Of a stretch of 20,933 nucleotides of DNA, positions 16,083 to 20,933 are shown piece after piece. Within the stretch, counting starts at the first letter, position 1, and each line of letters starts with the position of its first letter. The stretch lies in the IMG/VR virus record IMGVR_UViG_3300009158_000242, positions 1 to 20,933 of that record; one strand, given 5' to 3'. This DNA is from a virus. The notes under the pieces were generated by a model. That model was not told where the DNA came from and searched no databases. It saw only the letters and a program-made list of their open reading frames with translations. The translations under genes were made by a program, and so were the position numbers.

Positions 16083-17981
16083 ATGTCTAAGTTTTCATTA
16101 GACCAGCTGACTGAGGGGATTCGCCAGCGCCACGTTGGCTCCCAGAACCGTCACCTGGTAGAGAAGTGGAGCCGCACAGGCCTCCTCCGTGGTCTCGAGG
16201 GCACTGGCCGCGAGAATATGGCAACCCTCCTGGAGAACCAGGCTGCCCAGGTCCTCCGCGAGGTGAACTCACTCGGAACTGGTGGCGCTAGCGCCTCTGA
16301 CTCCGGTGATATCCGTGGATTCCAGAACGTCGCGTTCCCGATCGTCCGTAGGGTGTTCGGCGGACTCATCGCCAACGAGCTCGTCTCGATCCAGCCGATG
16401 AGCCTCCCGTCAGGCCTCCTGTTCTACATGGACTACACCTATGGTACCAACCAGGGTGGACTGGACGCCGGCTCAGCGGTCTACGCCACTGGCTCATCGA
16501 TCTACACCTCACCGACAGGCAAGGGCATCCAGAGCGGATCTCTCGCGGTCGGTGGTCAGTACGACCTCGCCGGCTCTGGCTACTCCAGGGTCCGCAGCTC
16601 GGTCACTGGCGTTAACAACGTTGGCACCAACGGCGCTCGCGGTGCATACCGTGGTACGAACACGATCACTGCCGGCACCGTGGCCTTCGCCACTGGTACT
16701 GACGGTCGTCTCCTCGGATTCGATCCCCAGGTCACCAACGCGATCGAGAACAACTCGGCTGGCGCAGGCGCTTCGACTGGTGACGGCGTCTACTCCTTCG
16801 TGATCTACCCGACAGCTGGTCTCAACAACTGCGACGGTACGATGATCAAGGACGTGGCACTCGTCTCGTCAACTGCGACGATTGGCGCCCAGATCGGCCT
16901 CGCGCCGATCAGCGGCGACCTCCAGCAGGGCATCGGCGTCTACAACGTCCGTCGCCTTAACGAGCTCGGCACCTACTCGGGTGGCGTCTTCACAGCGAAC
17001 CCCCTTGCACCCCTCTCCGCTTCCACCACGGTTGTGAAGATGGTTGTTTCCGGTGCGCTCAGCCAGGTAGACATGAGCTCGAACTTCAAGGTCGACTTCG
17101 TTGTCGGTGACCAGTTCAGCGCTAACTCGACCGATGGTTCCGCGATCACGATCCCGGCCTTCGAATCGACGTTCAGCACCGGCGCGGCCAACCCCACGAT
17201 CCCGGAAATCGACATCAAGATCGAGTCGATCGCAGTCACCGCTCAGACCCGCAAGCTCCGTGCTCGTTGGTCCCCGGAACTGGCGCAGGACCTCAATGCA
17301 TACCACTCGCTGGATGCTGAGGTTGAGCTCACCCAGATCCTCTCCGAGCAGATCGCGCTTGAGATTGACCGCGAGGTCCTCAACGACCTCGTCACCGGCG
17401 CCAAGACGAACTTCTTCTGGTCGCGCAGCCCAGGCAAGTTCCTCAACAAGCGCACCGGCGCTGAGATTGCCCGTGGCAACACGCTCAATCCGGGTCCGGC
17501 GTTCACCGGTACGGTCCGCGAGTGGTACGAGACCCTCACCGAGACGATCATCGACGTCGCCAACGAGATCCACAGGTTGACCCTGCGCGGCTCGGCGAAC
17601 TTCATCGTGGTCTCCCCTGAGGTCGCCACGGTTCTTGAGGCCTCCGTCCTCTACCGCCCGAACTACAGCATCGACGGCTCCGGCCAGGTCGGCGCTCCGT
17701 TCACCATCGGCGCAGAGAAGGTTGGTACCCTCTCGAACCGCTTCACGGTCTACAAGGACCCGTACTTCCCGCGTAACAAGATCCTCGTCGGTTACAAGGG
17801 CGGAAGCTACCTGGAGACTGGATACGTCTACGCTCCGTACGTCCCGCTCATCGTCACCCCGACGATCTTTGCTCCGGAAGACTTCACCCCGCGTAAGGGC
17901 GTCATGACCAGGTACGGCAAGAAGATGGTCCGCTCCGACTTCTACGGCACGGTCACCTGCACAGACATGAACATCATCTGA
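16083..17981 (+). CDS. Major capsid protein (gp23-like)
   Basis: The 632-residue HK97-fold capsid protein has AGGAGA nine bases before ATG 16083. Family features: a helical N-terminal region with LLENQAAQVLRE (residues 49-60), then PIVRRVFGGLIANELVSIQPMS, IESIAVTAQTRKLRARWSPELAQDL (near 378-402), LVTGAKTNFF, and the C-terminal signature PEDFTPRKGVMTRYGKKMVR followed by DFYGTV. Residues ~120-370 are Gly/Ser/Thr/Ala-rich and account for the extra length over T4 gp23 (521), probably an enlarged insertion domain on the capsid surface. In T4 the protease removes the first 65 residues; here L58-R59-E60 is the likely cleavage site. Codons are strongly biased, with arginine almost all CGC/CGT, as expected for the most abundant protein. 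A terminator follows 22 bases after the stop. Confidence 0.96.
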   Translation: MSKFSLDQLTEGIRQRHVGSQNRHLVEKWSRTGLLRGLEGTGRENMATLLENQAAQVLREVNSLGTGGASASDSGDIRGFQNVAFPIVRRVFGGLIANELVSIQPMSLPSGLLFYMDYTYGTNQGGLDAGSAVYATGSSIYTSPTGKGIQSGSLAVGGQYDLAGSGYSRVRSSVTGVNNVGTNGARGAYRGTNTITAGTVAFATGTDGRLLGFDPQVTNAIENNSAGAGASTGDGVYSFVIYPTAGLNNCDGTMIKDVALVSSTATIGAQIGLAPISGDLQQGIGVYNVRRLNELGTYSGGVFTANPLAPLSASTTVVKMVVSGALSQVDMSSNFKVDFVVGDQFSANSTDGSAITIPAFESTFSTGAANPTIPEIDIKIESIAVTAQTRKLRARWSPELAQDLNAYHSLDAEVELTQILSEQIALEIDREVLNDLVTGAKTNFFWSRSPGKFLNKRTGAEIARGNTLNPGPAFTGTVREWYETLTETIIDVANEIHRLTLRGSANFIVVSPEVATVLEASVLYRPNYSIDGSGQVGAPFTIGAEKVGTLSNRFTVYKDPYFPRNKILVGYKGGSYLETGYVYAPYVPLIVTPTIFAPEDFTPRKGVMTRYGKKMVRSDFYGTVTCTDMNII

Positions 17982-18003
17982 TGTTCTAGCCTCCAGGCAC
18001 TGG

Positions 18004-18035
18004 TCGGCCACCTTCGGGTGGTCGATTCAGTTTTT
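18004..18035 (+). terminator. Rho-independent terminator after the capsid gene
   Basis: A 9-bp stem (TCGGCCACC paired with GGTGGTCGA, one G-T wobble) is closed by a TTCG loop. This is the extra-stable C(UUCG)G tetraloop. It is followed five bases later by TTTTT at 18031-18035. It would end the highly expressed capsid transcript or reduce read-through into the next genes. Confidence 0.85.
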
Positions 18036-18049
18036 GTGGTATATGTAAT
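18035..18049 (+). promoter_or_regulatory. Candidate late promoter TGTGGTATATGTAAT
   Basis: This starts at the T-run of the capsid terminator, so the genes downstream need a new start signal. It shares ATATGTAAT with 12688-12696, and TGTGGT with the gap before the portal gene (8281). The first downstream start codon is at 18120, leaving a leader of up to about 70 bases. Confidence 0.4.
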
Positions 18050-18119
18050 GACAAGCCCAATCCAGTGATCACCTGACACCGACGGGGGATTGGAAGCATT
18101 CGGAGCAAAGGAGGATCAC

Positions 18120-18548
18120 ATGCCAAAAGTAACTTATGATGCAGCAAGGGGACTCGTCCAGGAGTCCGGTTCTGGTATTCAGTTTGAGACGATGCCGTTC
18201 TCTCCAGTCCAGGCTCTCAGCACAGCCTCGAACGGCGGTGACGCCACGGTCTCAGCACCAGGTGTCTACCTGTTCAACGCTGGCGGAGCAGCAACTGGCT
18301 CGATGCCTCTGGCGTCAGCATATCCCGGCTCGATGTTCATTATCAGGGCTGGTTCTGCCCACGCCTACTCTCTGACTGGCTCGGCTGAGGCTGTCGGAAC
18401 CAAGGTGTTCACAGACGCAGCGGACGGCAAGATCGGCAGCAAGCTCACGCTCAACAACATTCTCGGCTCATCTGTGGCGCTAGTCTCAGACGGCAAGAGC
18501 TACCTCATCATGGCGTCAAGCGGCTCCCTCACCGTCGGCGGCACCTGA
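18120..18548 (+). CDS. Putative capsid decoration protein, beta-rich
   Basis: The 142-residue protein has a near-perfect ribosome binding site (AAGGAGG at 18108-18114) five bases before ATG 18120; the in-frame TTG at 18090 is rejected for that reason. It is rich in Gly, Ser, Ala and Thr with few charges, and has alternating strands and turns (GVYLFNAGGAATGSMPL; GSMFIIRAGSAHAYSLTGS; SSVALVSDGKSYLIMASSGSLTV). There is no membrane or enzyme motif. A small, beta-rich, strongly translated gene directly after the capsid gene and with its own likely promoter fits a protein that coats the capsid. The role is inferred. Confidence 0.75.
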   Translation: MPKVTYDAARGLVQESGSGIQFETMPFSPVQALSTASNGGDATVSAPGVYLFNAGGAATGSMPLASAYPGSMFIIRAGSAHAYSLTGSAEAVGTKVFTDAADGKIGSKLTLNNILGSSVALVSDGKSYLIMASSGSLTVGGT

Positions 18549-18564
18549 TAGATCAAATCTTCGC

Positions 18565-18598
18565 AGGCTCCAGGAATCCTTTAAGTTTCCTGGAGCCT
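18565..18598. terminator. Perfect 12-bp hairpin, terminator-like without T-run
   Basis: AGGCTCCAGGAA (18565-18576) pairs perfectly with TTCCTGGAGCCT (18587-18598) across a 10-base loop, 17 bases after the decoration gene stop and 25 bases before the next ATG. The downstream sequence is A/T-rich (CGATAATATC) but has no T-run, so it may pause or partly stop transcription, protect the 3' end of the upstream mRNA, or guide RNA processing. Confidence 0.6.
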
Positions 18599-18622
18599 CG
18601 ATAATATCTGCCAGGAGGAAAA

Positions 18623-18880
18623 ATGGCAAAGAACACTGTTACTACCCCAGCCACTGAGAGCCCTGTTGAGACCGCCGTTGCCACCACGGCTGCAACTGAT
18701 GCCACCGTTGACCTCGGAGCTGTCGAGAAGCGTTTGGCCCTTGTAGAGGCAAAGCTCGATGATCTGGCGAAGACACTCGATGCTCTCAAGGTGGCCGCAC
18801 CAGCTGATAGCTCTGGACTTGCAAGTGCGCTAGCAGCGCTTGAAGCCCGCGTAAGCAATTTCATCGGTCGCGGTCGATAA
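18623..18880 (+). CDS. Small coiled-coil protein with Thr/Ala-rich N-terminus
   Basis: The 85-residue protein has a strong ribosome binding site (CAGGAGG, six bases before ATG 18623). Residues 1-32 are almost all Thr, Ala, Val, Pro and Glu, and probably disordered. Residues ~34-80 form heptad-like helices (VEKRLALVEAKLDDLAKTLDAL and LASALAALEARVSNF), so a coiled-coil oligomer is likely. It ends in a basic GRGR. It lies between the decoration protein and the neck genes, with hairpins on both sides, so it may be made at its own level. No family was recognised; it is a possible minor head or neck component. Confidence 0.75.
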   Translation: MAKNTVTTPATESPVETAVATTAATDATVDLGAVEKRLALVEAKLDDLAKTLDALKVAAPADSSGLASALAALEARVSNFIGRGR

Positions 18881-18900
18881 ACTAACGATCAACAAACCCA

Positions 18901-18955
18901 AGCCCCGTTAGCCAGCGTCTCGTGTGCATACATAAGACTATAGGCTAACGGGGCT
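18901..18955. repeat. Perfect 13-bp inverted repeat abutting the gp13-like start
   Basis: AGCCCCGTTAGCC (18901-18913) and GGCTAACGGGGCT (18943-18955) are exact reverse complements, separated by 29 bases. The right arm ends three bases before the ATG at 18959. The only ribosome-binding-like stretch for that gene (CGGGG) is within the right arm and would be paired if the RNA folds. The loop holds an A/T-rich CATACATAAGACTATA. It could be a terminator, a translation switch or a protein-binding site. Confidence 0.75.
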
Positions 18956-18958
18956 TTC

Positions 18959-20125
18959 ATGTCATCAATGTTCTACCAGACTCTCTCACCTACGCCGTTC
19001 GGCTTCTTTGACTCTGATGCAGATTTCCAGAGCGAGGCTGATGGCCTGGTGAAGTTTGTTAAGCGTAAGCTTGGAGATGACATACTCAGCGTCGAGCTCA
19101 CCAAGAAGCAGATCTGGGCCTGCTTTGAAGAGGCCACGCTGGAATATGGTAAGATCATCAATGAGTACCAGGCCAAGTCCCAGATGGCGACGCTCATGGG
19201 AACTCCGACAGGAAGCAATCACCAGCACAAGTACCTCCACCAGTCCCTGGACTTCTTCTTGCGCCTCTCTCAGCCTTACGCCCAGGAGGCGGCAATCGGC
19301 GGCGGGGTCCACAACACAATCTCTGGATCAATACAGCTTTCGAAGAACATCCAGGATTACGACATCTACGAGAATCTTGTCGATGGAGACGGAAACAAGA
19401 TATTCAGCTCCAGCATGAACCCGGGTGGCAAGATGAAGATCTATGAGATCTTTCACTTCTCTCCACAGGCTGCGTATCGATTCTTCGACACCACATCAGC
19501 GATCAACTACCTGAACAATGAGTTCAGCTTTGAGTCGTTCACCCCTGAGACCGTGTTCTACGTCCTCCCGACGTTCGAGGACGTCCTGCGCGGTGGCCAG
19601 CTCGGTCTCTCCAACAGGGTCAGGCGCTCAAACTACTCTTATCGGACCAGCGGAACTCAGATCAGGATCTTCCCGACACCTACGCAAGATATCCCACCAA
19701 AGCTCTGGTTCAGGGTGGGATTCCAGAGCAAGCCAGACGAGGCTGCCTTCAATGACCCGACAATCTATGGCACTAACAGCCTCGCCACCGTCTCGTTTGG
19801 CAACATACAGTACAAATTCATCAACTCCATCGGAAGACAGTGGATCAGAGAGTACACACTGGCTCTGTCGAGAGAGATCCTCGGACTTGTCAGAAGCAAG
19901 TTCGGAACTGTGCCGATCCCTGGAGGAGATCTCCAGCTCAACGGCACTGACCTGATCAGTCAGGCCAGGGAAGACAAGGAGAAGATGTACACCCAGCTCA
20001 AGGAGCTTCTCGACACCATGACGTATGACAAGATGCTTGAGACCGAGGCTAGCAAGGTTGACAACCTGATGAAGGTTCTCAAATCTGTGCCAGTCCCGAT
20101 GGGCAAATGCATCGTGATAGGATAA
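18959..20125 (+). CDS. Neck / head-completion protein, gp13-like
   Basis: The 388-residue protein (T4 gp13 is 309) has an N-terminal helical part (LVKFVKRKLGDDILSVELT, then IWACFEEATLEYGKII), a beta-rich middle (ETVFYVLPTFEDVLRGG; GTQIRIFPTP) and a C-terminal block typical of gp13-type neck proteins: IGRQWIREYTLALSREILG, then a basic turn, IPGGDLQLNGTDLISQARE and a final helix. These proteins form a ring under the portal that stabilises the filled head. Its place upstream of a gp14-like gene matches the T4 order 13-14. The start ATG 18959 has no free ribosome binding site because of the inverted repeat. The family assignment is by pattern memory. Confidence 0.7.
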   Translation: MSSMFYQTLSPTPFGFFDSDADFQSEADGLVKFVKRKLGDDILSVELTKKQIWACFEEATLEYGKIINEYQAKSQMATLMGTPTGSNHQHKYLHQSLDFFLRLSQPYAQEAAIGGGVHNTISGSIQLSKNIQDYDIYENLVDGDGNKIFSSSMNPGGKMKIYEIFHFSPQAAYRFFDTTSAINYLNNEFSFESFTPETVFYVLPTFEDVLRGGQLGLSNRVRRSNYSYRTSGTQIRIFPTPTQDIPPKLWFRVGFQSKPDEAAFNDPTIYGTNSLATVSFGNIQYKFINSIGRQWIREYTLALSREILGLVRSKFGTVPIPGGDLQLNGTDLISQAREDKEKMYTQLKELLDTMTYDKMLETEASKVDNLMKVLKSVPVPMGKCIVIG

Positions 20126-20128
20126 CCC

Positions 20129-20800
20129 ATGGCAAGACTCTTCATCACCCCGAGAGAGATTGATTTCATCTCGGACATCACCAAGGAAATCATCAAGGAC
20201 GTGGTTGGCCAGAAGGTCTACTACTACCACGTCCGGGAAGATGTCTCTGAGGTGCATGACGTGTATGAAGAGGCGATCGAGAAGGTCTTCAACGAGCCCA
20301 TCGAGCTCGATGCCAGAGTGGAGTGGCAAGACCCAGAGACCTCAACGACAAACTTCGGTGTTGACCAGTTCAGGTCTGCGACCGCATATATGCAGTACTC
20401 TGACCTCCTCGATAAGGAGGTCGAACCGCAAGAGGGAGACTTCCTGAGCTTCGGACAGTTCTTCTACGAGATACTGAAGATCAACATCGACCAGATTGCG
20501 TTTGGACAGGTTGAGTACCCTATCGGATTCAAGCTGGAGCTCAAGCAAGCCCGTAAGGGAATTATCGATCGGAAGCCGAAAGGACCAACGGAACAGATCT
20601 TCACAGATCCGGATGCCGTCCAGGACACATTCGTACAGCAGAGAGGTTTCGAGGAGAACTCGCTTGGTAAGACGGCTGACAAGAGGAAGCTCATCGATCA
20701 GGGCAAGCTCGACCTACCAGAAGATGGTCCACGCGAAGTCTCTCCGAGAGGTGATGACGGTGGTTTCTCATCGTCCTTCTATGATGATGAGGTTAACTGA
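20129..20800 (+). CDS. Neck / head-closure protein, gp14-like
   Basis: The 223-residue protein begins three bases after the gp13-like gene, with AGGATAA upstream of ATG 20129. The order of elements resembles T4 gp14 (256 residues): a YYYHVRED segment near residue 31 followed by VYEEAIEKVFNEPIEL, then EPQEGDFLSFGQFFYEIL and FGQVEYPIGFKLELKQAR, compared with the YYIPRE, PREGDLVYF and FEI blocks of gp14. The C-terminal ~80 residues are polar and acidic, probably disordered. In T4, gp13 and gp14 together close the head and accept the tail. The synteny supports this; the sequence match is loose. Confidence 0.65.
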   Translation: MARLFITPREIDFISDITKEIIKDVVGQKVYYYHVREDVSEVHDVYEEAIEKVFNEPIELDARVEWQDPETSTTNFGVDQFRSATAYMQYSDLLDKEVEPQEGDFLSFGQFFYEILKINIDQIAFGQVEYPIGFKLELKQARKGIIDRKPKGPTEQIFTDPDAVQDTFVQQRGFEENSLGKTADKRKLIDQGKLDLPEDGPREVSPRGDDGGFSSSFYDDEVN

Positions 20801-20933
20801 TGTCGACTAAGCACCAGACGGGCGCAGAAAGGATCACGCCAGAGAACTCTCTCAATGGCGAGATTGTCATACCCTCATGCTCTGTCGAAGATGTTGACAG
20901 AGCAATGTTTAATCTCTTTGACCGAGACCTAGA
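20800..20933 (+). CDS. Start of a further structural-cluster gene, 3' partial
   Basis: ATG 20800 overlaps the previous stop (TGATG) and has GAGG about eight bases upstream. The frame stays open for 44 codons to the window end. The visible part includes GEIVIPSCSVEDVDRAMFNLFDRDL. This is too little to assign a family; being coupled to the neck genes, it probably encodes another neck, tail or baseplate protein. Confidence 0.7.
   Translation, partial: MSTKHQTGAERITPENSLNGEIVIPSCSVEDVDRAMFNLFDRDL

Noticed and set aside
16869-18011. Long open frame (380 codons) on the - strand opposite the capsid gene
   Set aside because: It is a mirror of the strong GTC/CTC/CGC codon bias of the capsid gene. 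Its translation is low-complexity (Asp, Val, Arg, Leu repeats) with no motif, and it runs against a well-supported gene.
18881-18958. tRNA gene considered in the gap with the inverted repeat
   Set aside because: There is no cloverleaf, no TTCRA loop and no CCA end; only a simple two-arm repeat.

Overview
The window is a contiguous, almost fully coding piece of a tailed-phage genome. All genes are on the + strand, tightly packed and often overlapping by 1-11 bases. The head genes are those of a contractile-tailed (myovirus) phage of the wider T4 group: large terminase, portal, prohead protease, core scaffold, major capsid protein and two neck-type proteins. The proteins keep the T4 family motifs but differ clearly in length and layout, and sheath and tube genes are missing between terminase and portal. 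I infer a distant ('far-T4') lineage. The host cannot be told from the sequence. No tRNA, CRISPR array, integrase or insertion sequence was seen.

Layout. (1) 1-1289: C-terminal part of a large virion protein with the tail end of a LamG/concanavalin-like domain. (2) 1316-5990: a DNA-processing block with a RuvC-like Holliday-junction nuclease, a DnaG/gp61-type primase (zinc ribbon plus TOPRIM), and a 1046-residue protein that joins an SbcD/gp47-type nuclease to an SbcC/gp46-type ATPase in one chain. (3) 5983-6647: a small zinc-ribbon protein and an unknown protein. (4) 6651-17981: packaging and head assembly, with large terminase, portal, an unknown protein in the gp67/gp68 position, prohead protease, a beta-rich small protein, four unknown small proteins, the core scaffold and the major capsid protein. 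(5) 18120-18880: a likely capsid decoration protein and a small coiled-coil protein. (6) 18959-20933: gp13-like and gp14-like neck proteins and the start of a further gene.

How they work together. The nuclease-ATPase, resolvase and primase would serve recombination-linked replication and produce unbranched concatemers. The terminase would package these through the portal into a prohead built on the scaffold, and the protease would mature that prohead. The neck proteins then close the head.

Regulation. No stretch over 300 bases lacks a gene. The few real gaps (8262-8312, 12660-12720, 14147-14204, 17982-18119, 18549-18622, 18881-18958) hold the regulatory signals: a UUCG-loop terminator behind the capsid gene, two long perfect inverted repeats, and a recurring A/T-rich motif that may be this phage's late promoter. 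The most notable items are the single-chain Mre11/Rad50-type fusion, the 13-bp inverted repeat that abuts the gp13-like start codon and contains its only ribosome-binding-like sequence, and an abrupt arginine-codon switch inside the scaffold gene.
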